Part shown: one piece after another, positions 1 through 17,836 of the stretch
Layout: each line of letters starts with the position of its first letter
Numbering within the stretch: position 1 is the stretch's first letter
Source of the DNA: Globodera rostochiensis
Lineage: Eukaryota > Nematoda > Chromadorea > Rhabditida > Heteroderidae
Length of the DNA stretch: 64,000 bases
Assembly (NCBI GenBank): GCA_018350325.1
Contig: JAEVLN010000014.1
Location: 2,010,001 to 2,074,000 of the forward strand
Reading direction: 5' to 3'
Program-made: the position numbers and the translations under genes
The notes under the pieces: generated by a model
The model's database searches: none
What the model saw: the letters and a program-made list of their open reading frames with translations, nothing else
Told to the model about the DNA's origin: nothing

Positions 1-79
1 TTCAAGCAAAGAGAAAATCGAGAAAATTCAAAATAATTCGCCGTTCAGTTTAATCAAAGATTGTAACTTTCCGAATCAG

Positions 80-3000
80 ATTGATAAATGTGTCCTCCGG
101 GTGTGGCACTTTGCCGGAAGCATTTGCTGTTAGCCTCAACCAAAATCAAAGTGCCTCTCTCGGCACTGTCAACGTTGGCGAGCTGTATTTCCACCAAAAA
201 GTCCAAGCATTTGTGGGGAGTCGCTGTGCAGAAGAGGCGCGGGAGTTAGGCCGACTTGCCTACTTCTGGCGAGGCAAGGCTATTTCGGAAATACGGCGCC
301 TCTGTTCTGATTTTCGGAGTGTTTAGTCCCGGTGATCAACCGGGTCGGCACAAGTCTCGGGCTGCTCCGTCGAGAACTGTTCACTACCGTAGTGCACGTC
401 ACAGATACAAATGTGTACGGAATGGCCCAAGCGGCGGCACAATTCATTCGTTCCATGAACCAAACGGAGGTCTAAACGGGAGGGAGAGGAGCCCAATCAC
501 TCCAAAACGTTTTGATCAGATCCTTTTGGTCGGTCCCAGCCAAATAGACATTGAGAAGCCGCCCTTATGGAAGAGTTTGCAACGAATATTTGCGGAAGGA
601 TTCAACGGAACTCAGCCCACCGGACTAAATGTGACGGGGGTTGCCGTCGTCGACCAAAACAGTGTGGACAGTTTGACAAACGCACGACTTCGACTCCGTT
701 CCGCCACCAAAAGTAATGAATTTGAAAAAATCCAATGCCATTCCCTGGAGATTCCTTCTTTAGGGGGGTCAAAATCAATTTTGGCATTTGACTAATTGTT
801 TATTTTTTAGTGGTTCTCATCGACGGCACTTTCGTCCGCCTTGGCTCCATGCTGAACTCTCTCCAAATTGGCAACCTCGGCTCTCAGTCTTATATGGTGC
901 TTCTTCTGTGCTCAGTGCAACTGGAGGCGTGCATTAACGGCACGGACAGCCAGCAAAGCTCCCTTCTGAGAGCCCAAATTGCCGCTGGAAGTGTAGTTGT
1001 GTTGTCTCCATTTGGCTTTGAATGGGAGCAGCAACAACAAAAGTTGGCATCCGATTACGGCTCTCAGGGTTTTGTCTCGGTAAGTACATTAGCACCAACC
1101 AGTATTCCTTGGGCACTGATCAAACCCAATCGATCCAATAACGCCCAAATCAATTTCCCCCCCCCCTCCCCAGAGGCACCTCCTTCAAGCCCTCCCCCCT
1201 CCCCCCCCCAGGCGGCACCCCCTTCAAGCCCTCCCCCTCTCCCCCCCCCCAGCGGGCACCTCCTCAAGCCCCCCCCCCCCCAGAGTCACCTCCTTAAACC
1301 CTCCCCCCTCCTCCAGAGGCACTCCAGGCACCTCCTTCAAGCCCTCCCCCCTCCTCAGGAGCCACCTCCTTCAAGCCCTCCCCCAGAGTCACCTCCTTAA
1401 ACCCTCCCCCCTCCTCCAGAGGCACCTCCTTCAAGCCCTCCCCCTCCCCCTCCCCAGAGGCACCTCCTTCAAGCCCTCCCCCCCCCCCCTCCCCCAGAGG
1501 CACCTCCTTCAAGCCCTCTCCACCTACAACGGCTGCTTCGCCTTCTGCCTGGCATCCTCCCTCTCGCCGGCAACTTCGTGGACCTCCGACCCCTCGAAGC
1601 CGCCGTTCTCTGCGAACATGCGAGGCCAATCCTTTAATGGTCCTTTAGTCTTGCTTGTTTAATCTATCCTTTTGCCCCAAAAGGTTCCTTTGGCCAAGTG
1701 CAACTCGACTCGACCCCCGTCTCCATGCCTCAATTTGCGTTCCATCTGCTCTCCTCCCCCTCCGGCGCCTTCTCCCTGGCCTACTTGGCCTCGTCAGTCC
1801 CCTCCGACTTTTCTTCCTGCGCCGCCTTGGGTTGTTTCCTCATCCAATTGGCGTCCAATGCCAGTGCCGACCTTGTCTGGGCCAATCAACGGGACCATGG
1901 CATTTCCGAGTGTTCCTACATGAACGGATGTGCAGGGACGACAGCACCGTACGTGGCAGCGGCAGTGGCCGTCACATTGCTCGTTCTTTTGGCAGGGATC
2001 GGCTACGGAGTACAGAGAAAGTAATTTTTGTTGGGAAAAATATAATCGGGGGATAATGTTCTTGCGCAGAAAGCGATTGGACGTGTACCGGATGCACTGG
2101 AGGATCGCTCGCAATCAGTTGAAAGTGATCGAAAACAAACAGGTAAAACTAATGATTTATGAGATGAACGGACAATTCGACATGAATGAGCCGGAACTGA
2201 TTTGATGGGCATTTTAGAGAGATTAATTAAATAAGCCGAGTAAAATGGTGCCACCTTTTCAGTCCAAGGGCAAGGCCACTGGACTTGGCCAGGAAGGCGC
2301 GTGGAGCAAACGTCGGCAGCTGCAGGCGTACGCTCTGATCGGCACCAACAAAGCCGAGTTTATTGCGCTACGTCAAATAAAAAGCATTAGCTGGGAGAAG
2401 ACGGACTTGCGCTTCATTTTTGAACTGAAGCGACTAAACCACGACAATTTGGTCATTTTCAGCGCTTATAATTCAGAAATGGATAAATACTCTCAGAAAG
2501 TTTTTTTACTAAAAAAATCATCGCTTTCGCTTTAGACCACTTTTATGGGAATTTCCTACAACGAGGGGGACCGCTTTTACATGTGCCATTCGCTTGTCGA
2601 ACGTGGCACTCTCGAGGTGGGGGTGGAGGGGGGGGGGAGTAAAGCGGCACGGGGGCAAAGAACACCTTCAACTTCAGGATTACATCAACGACTTAGATTT
2701 CCAACTGGACAACACTTTTCGCTCGGCCTTCCTTCGCGACATTCTCAAAGTTTGTCTTTTTGCGCAGTGCCATTAAAAATGCCAAAGAATTGGTGGGATG
2801 GCTGACGTCTTTTGCCTTACAATTTAACCCAAAAGGGCATCCAATATCTGCACAAATCCTCCGTCGGATACCACGGCCTTTTGAGTCTCCAAAATGTGTT
2901 GATCGATTCGAATTGGGTGCTGAAGTTGACCAACTTTGGCATTAGCAATTTGCTCAACAATTGCATTCAACGCGAACAGCTCAAACTTATCGAGATTATC

Positions 3001-4934
3001 CCGATGACAAGTTTTACCATTTAACAGAATAGCACTAACCAAACTGTTCCAGCCTATTTGACGATCGCTCCGGAAAATCTGAGCAATATTGCCTACGGCA
3101 GGGAATACCCTCGTGGCACACCCTTAGGGGATATGTACAGGTCCGTAGTATTGGCTTTCTTTTAAGAGCCGCTTTTAGAACACGCATTTAATCATAGTTT
3201 CGGCATGGCCCTCTACCACATTTTGTTCCGCTTGGCCCCATTTGATCGTACAACATTAAGTCCGAAAGAGATTATCGAAGAGGTAAAACGGCGAAGTCTG
3301 AAGCCGATCCTCGAGAACACTTCGCCAGAAGAGAAGCCGGCAAGATTTGAAGAGGAAAATGCCAAAAACCCTTAAAAGAATTTTGTGGCAGTTGGTGGAG
3401 GCGATGGAGCAGTGCTGGCAGAAGAACCCCGACCTGAGGCCCAAACTACGACATCTTGCCCAAGTGTTCTCCAACGTGTTCCAGGCAAGAATAGGCGCGT
3501 ATTAACAACAACAACTCTTGGGTACTCAAATATCTCACTCTCACTAGGCATCACAAGGCAATTTGATCGATCAAATGCGACGCATGAACGAAAAGCATGC
3601 GCTGAATCTGGAGAATTTGGTGGCACAACGGAACGCGGAGCTGGAGGTGGCGCGGGAGGAAACGGAGAGACTTCTCCACGAAATGTTGCCGCCTTCCATT
3701 GCCAAGCAACTGAAGGTGGAAATTCGGCATAAACGTCGAAAATGGTCTTTTTAAAGGAACAACAGTCCGTAGAGCCTCGCTCGTACGACTCCGCCACTGT
3801 GCTCTTCTGTCAACTGGTGAGAATTATTAAGTCCGATCAAATCAAAATTCCGATCAGGTCGACTTCAGCACAGTGCTCAGCAAGTTCCCGCCCACCCAAG
3901 TGGTCGATTTTCTCAACCAGGTGTTTACCACATTCGACAACATCATCCGCAACCACGATGCATACAAAGTGGAGACAACAGGAGAGGTGATCGGATGGAA
4001 GAACGGAATTGTTCCGATTTTGGGGGTCCATTTTTATGTTTTTTGGGATGGCAACGTTAAGGTCAAATGGGCGCCAGGAATTGGGCGACAAATGTTTATC
4101 GGAAAATTAGCGATCGAAAAAAATTGGGCGCCAGCTCAATTTGCGTACATCCAGAGAGAGTGCCAGTTGTTGTACAATAACTTTATGTTAAGACTTACAT
4201 GGTGCCAGTTGTTGTACAATAACTTTATGTTAAGACTTACATGGTGCCAGTTGTTGTACAATAACTTTATGTTAAGACTTACATGGTGCCAGTTGTTGTA
4301 CAATAACTTTATGTTAAGACTTACATGGTGGCTTCCGGGGTGCCGAACGAAAACGACTGCCGGCACGTATTCGAGATAAGCGAAGTGGCCCTGGAGTTCC
4401 GAGAGGCTTCCTACACATATAAGGCAGCCAACTTTCCCGAGTGGAAGCTCCAACTCAGAATCGGTTACCACTGCGGACCGGTCGCGGCCGGAGTGATCGG
4501 AATCAAAGCCCCTCGCTACTGCCTTTTTGGCGATACGGTTAATATTGAATGTACTGTAATGGCAATTCCCTTCCCCCCTCCTCTCACAGGTGAATTTTGC
4601 TTCGCGCATGCAGAGCAACGCGGCGCCAAACCAAATTCAAATGTCCGAATCGACCGCCCTTAAACTGATTGGCGTGGGAAAGTACCGACTGACCAAAAGG
4701 GGCATTGTGAAGGTGAAGGGGAAGGGCGAGGTGAACACCTATTGGCTGAACGAATACGTCACGGAGGAGCAACAGCAACAGAAGCGAACGCTTCAGTCAT
4801 CGGCGGTCACGACGTCCAGCGGAATGTTGGGGTTGCTGAACGATGCAAACGGACGGTCGGAGGAGGGACGCGAGGGATTGCGCAACCGAAAATCCTCTCA
4901 GGGGGGAAATCTACAGCCGCAACGGGCGGACTAA
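80..4934 (+). CDS. Receptor-type guanylyl cyclase (5' end outside window)
   Basis: Multi-exon single-pass receptor guanylyl cyclase of the nematode GCY family. In order: ANF-receptor-like ectodomain (about 80-1950), one transmembrane helix (about 1945-2020), degenerate kinase-homology domain (about 2060-3480; the usual HRD aspartate is missing), dimerisation coiled coil (about 3560-3710, ending HEMLPPSIAKQL) and C-terminal cyclase domain (about 3770-4750, with GDTVNFASRMQS). Such receptors make cGMP, mostly in sensory neurons. Two oddities stand out. The motif normally reading FSDIVGFT reads FCQLVDFS (Q codon 3811-3813), and GDAYM reads GETYM (E codon 3984-3986), so both metal-binding aspartates are gone. 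The ectodomain needs two frame changes near 275-285 and 338-352, which could be sequence error or decay. Introns at 1080-1497 and 3987-4318 hold tandem arrays that include their acceptor sites. The family call is secure; activity and intactness are doubtful. Confidence 0.9.
1168..1530 (+). repeat. C-rich tandem array containing a splice acceptor
   Basis: About nine or ten imperfect copies of a 30-40 bp unit made of a C-rich tract, a CAG, and AGGCACCTCCTTCAAGCC. The last copy is the real exon start of the guanylyl cyclase: CAG then AGG at 1498, reading RHLLQALSTYNGC in frame with the upstream exon that ends at 1079. The other copies lie inside the intron and repeat the acceptor plus the first roughly 20 exon bases. 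Confidence 0.85.
4160..4327 (+). repeat. Four 42-bp tandem copies containing a splice acceptor
   Basis: Four identical 42-bp units (4160-4201, 4202-4243, 4244-4285, 4286-4327). Each holds a pyrimidine-rich stretch, TTAAG, and ACTTACATG. In the last copy AAG (4316-4318) is the acceptor and ACT TAC ATG (4319-4327) is the exon start (TYM of TYMVASGVP) of the cyclase domain. Using the acceptor one copy upstream would add codons in the same phase but reach a TAA after TYMVPVVVQ. Confidence 0.93.
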
Positions 4935-5151
4935 CCGGAGAGCGCCCGGGCAAACCAGTACTTAAATACTCGGACACCCAAAGAGTTGGTAAATGAAGGA
5001 AGAAAGACCTGACAACACGTTTAATGAGCTATAACAATAAACAACGATGAATTACAATTATACAGATACATTTACACATTATCAATTATATCACTGTTTT
5101 AAGCTTCCTACAATCCGAAAAATGTATATCACCAGCATTCTCGATACGGCA

Positions 5152-9556
<4,405 letters not shown>

Positions 9557-9723
9557 TTTGTTTATTTGCCTAACAACAATTAAAAGGTGACTTAAATTAA
9601 TTAATTAAAAAGGAAAAATCGGATTAGAATAACAGGAACAATTGCTCGTTTCGTTCGGTTCTTTTTTCACAATTCAGAAAACTGACTATGAATGATAATC
9701 GTTTGATGAAAAAAGCATTCTCT

Positions 9724-9837
9724 GTTTTGGCATGGAAAAAGGAAGTTCGACTGAAAAATATTCGCTGTTTTGGTAGGGAAAAAGGAAGTTCGACTGAAAA
9801 TATTCGCTGTTTTGGTAAGGAAAAAGGAAGTTCGAAG
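9724..9837 (+). repeat. Short tandem repeat, about 43 bp x 2.6
   Basis: Two and a half copies of a unit of about 43 bp containing GTTTTGG, GGAAAAAGGAAGTTCGACTG and AAAATATTCGCT. It lies about 170 bp upstream of the ATPase start codon (ATPase is on the other strand). No function is evident. Confidence 0.75.
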
Positions 9838-10309
9838 GTGTCAAGAAATCAAAGTAAGAACAAGATGAAACTGAGTTTCACACTTTTCCTTGGGTATTTA
9901 TACCCTTTATCCCATTTTGTGGATTTAGAAACTTGGTTTTAAATTGGTTTTAAAACGATTGTTTCTTTTCGTAAAAACTTACACTTTAAAATTTTTTAAA
10001 CCGCTGCGGTTCAACTCGCCAATGTACAAGCATTTAGTAAGCGTCCCTTCACACTAATTTGTAAGGTTGATTTTCTATCAAATTTTTAAGATCATTTTTG
10101 GCGTTAATCACGACTCACCAAGCAGCGTTTTTTCCACATGTATGCGATTTATTCATCAAAATTCCTTCCTAAACCGAAACATCAACCTTTGGAACACACT
10201 CCCATTCAACCACTTCAACACAAATTGCCCCAAGCACTTCTCAAAATCAGTTAAGTAGTACTCATTTAGCCTTGTCTCAAAACTACCTTTCTTTACCTAA
10301 ATATCGTTA

Positions 10310-10768
10310 TTAGGGCTCGGAAACTCATGGAAATCCATATTTTTTTGCGACTGGGGATGCCCTGAAATGCACGAAAAAAACATTTTTAGCTTGATTTGAA
10401 GCTTCTAGGACCGATTTTTATATCCATATTTGTCCATATTTCGCGATTATGTCCATATTTCGCCATTTTTCAAAAATTCCTTAACAAAAATGCAATAAAA
10501 ACGAAAAATACACCCCTAAGGAACGAATTTTTAAAAATTTTCAAAAAATGCAACCCTAAAAATTGACTTTTTTGCGACTAAAAATTCTGCCACCAAAAAA
10601 TCAAAATTGTTAAAATTCTGTTTATTTTCAAAAAAATTTTCTGAAATTTTTAATTTACATATAAAGTTTTGTCTCTTACTATTTTTTCATTCGAATTTGA
10701 TAAAAAATTTATGTCCATATTTTAGGCCATATTTCACGATTTTATATCCATATTTTTCCGAGCCCTAA
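10310..10768. mobile_element. MITE-like element with TTAGGGCTCGGAAA ends
   Basis: The left end TTAGGGCTCGGAAA is matched by its reverse complement TTTCCGAGCCCTAA at the right end. The boundaries fall on TA dinucleotides, as for Tc1/mariner-type elements. The inside is AT-rich, lacks coding capacity, and repeats TCCATATTT several times near both ends. It is a candidate non-autonomous element; copy number cannot be judged from one window. Confidence 0.6.
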
Positions 10769-10800
10769 TCATTATTCGCACATAATATATGAACGACCAT

Positions 10801-11310
10801 CAACTCGTTCACCATCAACTCGTTCCCCTCGAAAAAAAATAAAAAAATTCATGCTAAAAAGATTTTTCCAGGGGTATTCGAGGGCCTAGAATTCAAATCT
10901 GACCTCTATTTCGACCAATTTCGAACCCCGGACCCGAATTCGAACAATTTTTGAAAAAAAATTTTTTTGTTTCAAAGTCGATTTTTTATAACAAAATCGT
11001 TCAAAGGCATATCCGTTCGATCTTCCGTTCGTCCTAACATGCATTTTGAACCTTTTAAACGACTTTTAAAAAAAAAATTTTTTTTGAAAAAAAAAACAAT
11101 TTTTTTCGACCAATTGTTCGAATTCGGGGTAGGGGTTCGACATACGGGTACTCACGGAGCTAGGATACGCTCTACGCACGAGTTATGAAGAATTTTTGGG
11201 GTTATAAAGCCATTTTTATAAAGGGGAACGAGTTGATGAAAAGGGAACGAGTTGATAAAAAGGGAACGAGTTGATGGTGAACGAGTTGAAAGAGAACGAG
11301 TTGATATTTT
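10801..11310. mobile_element. Inverted-repeat element with AACTCGTT arms
   Basis: A 27-base arm (10801-10827) is a perfect reverse complement of 11262-11288. The right side carries five tandem copies of GAACGAGTTGAT-like sequence (11223-11310). The interior (about 10870-10960, with GAATTC next to GACC) resembles the inner arm of the palindromic element at 21813-22420, so the two may be related. Exact ends and target duplication are unclear. Confidence 0.55.
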
Positions 11311-11789
11311 ACCATAATATATCCCCTCCTCCACACTCCGTGCTTGACTTTCACTACCACCTCTGTTAGTGGCGCGTGTACTTAATGTTGTGCCCTTGAT
11401 GGTGAATAAATAAATTACAACCTTGGACTAATGTCCAAATCCTTCCCGCCACCACCACTCCACTAACAATCGGAGTTTCCCATTCCCCCCCCCCCCCTCA
11501 CCCTATTTTCATCCCCCACAACAAAATCAATTTTTCTCATCGGATGTTTTCTTTTCTCTCTCTCTCTCTCCCCTTGTCCATCCTTCATTCTTATCAACGC
11601 TTATACTACAAAACTACATACTTACACTACATTCATTCATAACACTGTCTTAGGTATTCAACGTCTCATTGTGTTCAACAACAACATTCTTCCTCGAGAA
11701 TATCACCTAATTAAACTTCTGACCTTTTTGACACTGAACATTCCTACTCCATATTAACTCTGGAAAACTAATTTTCCAAGCTTTAGCAA

Positions 11790-14279
11790 ATGACTCTTCC
11801 CCTCCGTCTACTTTTCTTTAGTTCCTTTATCCTCACCCTCCTCCTCCTCCTCGCCCGACCATCAGATTCGGCCAATGTTCTGATCTCCCCCTCATGGCTA
11901 AACCCCGTCCACCGCTTTATCCAACGCGAATTGGCCGCTGAGTTGTTGCGTCGTAACCATTCAGTGACTTGGCTCGAATACGGGATAAGCCCGGTGCGTT
12001 TAGCATCGTTTCATCCGACCCTTTGCGATTGCTTATTTTTGTCCTCATTGTCAGCATTCAATACCACTGCCTAAGGGAGTAGATGAAGTATTTTTACGTG
12101 TGCAAAATGCGCCGAAAACGGCAGCCCTACGAAATCAAGTAGGACAAGTTCAACTCACTTCGGATGATCAATTGTGGAGAGAGGACTTCTGGCATCCCGT
12201 GGAGAAGGCCGGTGGTTGGCTGGCCGGTTTGGAGCTGTGCGAGAGAGTTCTTGAACAACCCGAACATCGAAAAATCTTTGAGAAGCTTCTCGAGAAACCG
12301 TTTGCCGTTGTTGTGGTCCATAACCGAGTTGATCCCCCCTTTTAATCAAATCAAAAAAGGTGGATGACCTATACAACCCATGTGCTCTCCTGTTGTCAGG
12401 GATCAAGCGATCATTGTTCGTCTATTGGTCAATGACCGGTCTTCGTACTGAATCAGCATGGGCTAATCAGAGTCCCAGTCCCCCTTCTTACATCCCAGTG
12501 CCAGGAACCGGGTTTGAATTATTGCAAGAAACTTATTGCATTTGAGTTCCAACTCAGATTAACTGACGAGCTCAGTTTCTGGGAACGCAGTTATAACTTA
12601 TTGGCACACCTTCGTGAGCTGTACATTCATCAACACATTGTCCTCCGACGACTTGACAAACTCTTTCAGGTATAAAGGGTAATAAATATGGCTGGTCCGC
12701 TCCCTCGAACCCGAATTCCGATCTACACCCTCATAAACCCTATACTTTTGATCGACTTAAGAAAAAATATTTTTTTACAAAAATGGGGTGGGGGGGGGGG
12801 GGACTGGCTACAGTTTTACTGTGACAAAGTCGAATTCTGGCAACCAAATTTCGACTTCCGTCCCGATTGATCCGTAGCAGCTCGGAATCCATTGTTTGCA
12901 CAATTGGAATGTTCAGGAACACTTTCCTGGCAAAGTGCCAGATTCGTTTACCCTGGAGCGAAATGCTTCCATCAACTTTGTGAATAACCCGCCCATCTTC
13001 GACTTTGCTCGTCCATACAGTCAGTCGTCTTGTTTTCCCATTAATTACAAATTATTGTAAATTTCCTTAAGTGCCTCGTGTAAATTTTGTCGGCGGATTG
13101 CACTGCAAAAATCAAACCATGACAATGAACAGGGTACTAATTGAAATCAACCCTCAAATATACACGGGCATGTCATTTATCAGAATTTGCTTCAATTTGT
13201 CAATGCTTCCTCCGACCAGAAGGGCTTCATACTGATCAGTGGAGGCTTTTCCATCAAATGGTCTAAGGCTCCATCAGAAGTTGTTGTAAGTTACGGAGAA
13301 AGATTGGATTTAATGTTTTCGGGCGATTATATTTTAGGAAAATTTGGTTGGCGCCATTCGGGAGATACCGGATATTAGCTTTGTCTGGCAATACAATGGA
13401 CCTGCACTAAAAGATCCACCGAAGAACCTATTCACCGCTGAGTGGCTTCCTCAACAGCAATTGCTCGGTCATTCAGAATAGTCAAAACAAATTGATGTTT
13501 TAAAATCCCGCGCAACTCAAAATTGGAATTATTGAGATTCTCGAGTCTATTTTGGTCTTACCTGAAACATGGGGGTTCTAGTCCGTTTCGTTCAGCTCAT
13601 TCTAAATCCCGTGCCCATTTGTCTCACGGGGGAGTGAACAGTGTGGTCGAAAGTGTTTGGCACGGGGTCCCTATCATCGGATGGCCGTTGACCTCCAATG
13701 GAAGAGACAATCTGTTGAGAATCACTGCTCGTCAGGCTGGGCTGATGCTGGACAGAAAGAAACCGCCCAAACAACATTTCATCTCGGCATTCCATCGCAT
13801 TTATATCAAACATTATAAGGAGGAAATGTTAATCTTCCAGGTAAAGGGTTCCATATTTGTGGTCCTATGATAGTTTCCTTGGGGTCTCAGTTCTGTATTT
13901 TGTCAAAACCAGGATATGGTCATCGACGTGCCGTACACAGAGCTGAACCATTCGGCCTTCTGGGTAGAATTCATCATTCGACACCAAGAAGTGCCCCACG
14001 CTCGTTCGGGTGCCGATGATCTGAACATCTTCCAGGTAGGGTCGAAAACCCAATGAAAAATCGAATACATTGCAGTACTTCCTCGTGGATGTGATCCTTT
14101 TCCTTGTCGGCCTTTCACTGCTCATCCTCTACCTCCTCATCTTTCTACTCAAGATGTTATTCCGACTGATCATCCTTCTGATCAAATTGCCTTTTGCTGC
14201 GGGTCAAAGAACAAACAAAGAAAAAAGCGACGAGAGAAAAAAGTTAACAAAGGACCCAGCGGCTAAGAAGCGGGATTGA
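11790..14279 (+). CDS. UDP-glycosyltransferase (UGT), membrane anchored
   Basis: Nematode UDP-glucuronosyl/glucosyl-transferase, which conjugates sugars to lipophilic compounds in the ER lumen. It starts [20 protein letters not shown], a signal peptide, followed by the acceptor-binding half (exons near 11790, 12075-12330, 12360-12500, 12560-12670 and 12910-13020). The sugar-donor half includes [20 protein letters not shown] and [11 protein letters not shown], the UGT signature, formed by joining exons at 13467 and 13596. The C-terminal exons give the usual transmembrane helix (about 14075-14200) and a lysine-rich cytosolic tail ending KKRD. Intron phases agree at every join I checked and no frame break is needed, so the gene looks intact. 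Confidence 0.9.
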
Positions 14280-14512
14280 CTGATGAGGAAAGCGAAGGCA
14301 AATCACTTCACCCACCAACGTGACTTAGCTGGTCATTGACGGAACTCTCTTATGTACAGACATTAAAATCATTACATTTCCATAAATTAAAAATAAAGGC
14401 TACGTCTGTCAGGCAAATGAATTCCATGGCAACGCATTTCAGGCTCACAATTCACTCTTACAATTAGCATATGCATTGATTGCCGCTTAAACATTGTACT
14501 ATTTTTTCCGAC

Positions 14513-15188
14513 GATGCTCTTTCTGTTAGTCGCCCCGCTGCTTGACCTTTGCTTCAATGCGGCCTCTGTTCTGCTGTTTGCGGACGATGACATCCAGTTA
14601 ACACTCTTCCTGTGTGTGAATGAGTGTTTTTTCCAATCGTAAATCTGGGGGGACGTTGCGCGATCATTGTTTTAAACTTGGCTCAAATGTCGTCATCTTT
14701 TTTCGAATCCTCTCACTGCCGTTAATGTCCTACTAAATTCCATTCTCCTAACAACAGCATTTTCATTTCAGCCTTCAGGACACCGTCCTTGCCCTGTCAA
14801 TCGTCGGTTTGGCCATCCGCTTCTCCTCCACTTTTGTGTTCCAAGCCGGTCTTATCGGCCACTTCCTCCGTCGCTTCTGCGCCTGCATTCTTGTATCCCT
14901 ACTCTACCTCATGCTCTCCATCATCATCCACGTTCTTTCCTTCCGTGCAAAATGGGGCAAAGAGGGTCACCACGCGTGGCCCGGGGCTTTAACTGTGCTG
15001 CAAAGAATGAGTAGGGGATGACGATTCCTGTTGAAAATTTCGGCAGGAATCCCTTTCTTTCAGCGTCTGTACTTCACTACTATTTGTACAAACGGACTAT
15101 TTTAATGCTCAGCGAGCCCAAATACCATCGAAAGTCGGAATGGCTGTTCAGCAAAATAAACAAAAAGATCGGGGAAATAAATCCATGA
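14513..15188 (+). CDS. TMEM138-like four-pass membrane protein
   Basis: Three exons encode a small multi-pass protein matching TMEM138, which in animals localises to or near cilia and is needed for ciliary trafficking. The hallmark is STFVFQAGLIGHFLRRF in exon 2 (from about 14771), followed by a helix LVSLLYLMLSIIIHVLSF and, in exon 3 (from about 15062), ASVLHYYLYKRTILMLSEP and a basic end. The start at 14513 (MLFLLVAPLLDLCFN) gives the first helix and family-like length. In nematodes ciliary genes act mainly in sensory neurons. The start is the least certain point; an upstream exon is possible. Confidence 0.85.
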
Positions 15189-16180
15189 ATTTTTTTTCCA
15201 ATTTCTCTTTGTGTTTGAATGTGGCAGTCAAAATGCCAAGATTTTGATAAGACTAACCTAATATGTATTTCAAAATGAGAAAATTTCGAAGCTAATATTT
15301 AAATTTAGCCCCCACCCCCCCCCTCCAAACGAAATTGCGCCAAATTCTGCAGTTTCACTCAAAAAATGTTAGTTTTTTTCCAGCCAGAAAATGCATCCTA
15401 GCAAAGTCGATCTCGGCTTTTATTTTGAATTCAAAAAAAAACATGCAGTGCTAGGTTGAATTTTTCATCATTCTTTTAAAACCTTCTCCCTGCTAAAAAC
15501 CACCCTTTTTATGCTCTGAAGGATGCGGCTGCTCTAGTACTTTGAGTTTTCAGCCGTTCTTTGCTTTCTGTCTGTCTGTGCGCATTCTTTACTCGTTATT
15601 GAGGAACGAAAATAAAAAAAAAAGTGTTTTTTGTCTGTCTGTCCAGCTTTCCTTCCCTTCATTGATGCTTTACACACAACACACACTGTGTATTTATCTA
15701 TTTATGTTGGCCAAAAACATGTACATGTTGCACGATGGAAGCAATCTTTTTTTATTCATTTCTATTCTTTTAGCATAAATTGAAGACGCAAAAAACCTAA
15801 TTCAATAAAACAGCAGCAAGCAAAACGTAAGTTCCGTGTGATTTGGTTGAACTTAGGTCCGTTCATGGCAAAGGTATATGTAGACTGGGCTGGCTGAAAA
15901 ATGAGTTCTTCCAAAATAAAATTTGATTTTTTTAGTGACTACTATCAGAAATATGTGCGTGTATTCTTGCGGTTTCGAAAAATTTCTCCGCCCCAATGAG
16001 AAACGTTATCGATTTTCATAGCGCTTTTTTTAGCGTCTCATTCATTTTCCTTTAATGTTGCTTCATGAACGGGCTAATTTAAACTGATTTTTGAAATACC
16101 ATAAAATAGGACTAAACTCGAACACGCCACCATAAATAATCTTATTTCAGTAGCAACAACAAAAAAATTTAGGAAACAAA
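15189..16180. other. Intergenic region, no gene seen
   Basis: AT-rich sequence between TMEM138 and lactate dehydrogenase. One 78-codon open frame (15542-15778) has no recognisable similarity and is rich in low-complexity F/S/L, so I do not call it. The last 40 bases (TTTCAG at about 16150) could serve as a spliced-leader acceptor for the next gene. Confidence 0.5.

Positions 16181-17836
<1,656 letters not shown>

Larger units (their letters stand above)
9557..11789. other. AT-rich intergenic region with repeats
   Basis: No coding exon is recognised in these 2.2 kb between the divergently arranged ATPase (minus) and glycosyltransferase (plus) genes. It holds a short tandem repeat near the ATPase start, two inverted-repeat elements (10310-10768 and about 10801-11310), and CT-rich stretches near 11550-11570. 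Promoters for both genes presumably lie here but no motif could be assigned. Confidence 0.6.

Noticed and set aside
3987..4318. Frame reading CQLLYNNFMLRLTW four times as a protein repeat
   Set aside because: This is the wrong frame of the intron array. The conserved cyclase sequence requires splicing across it.
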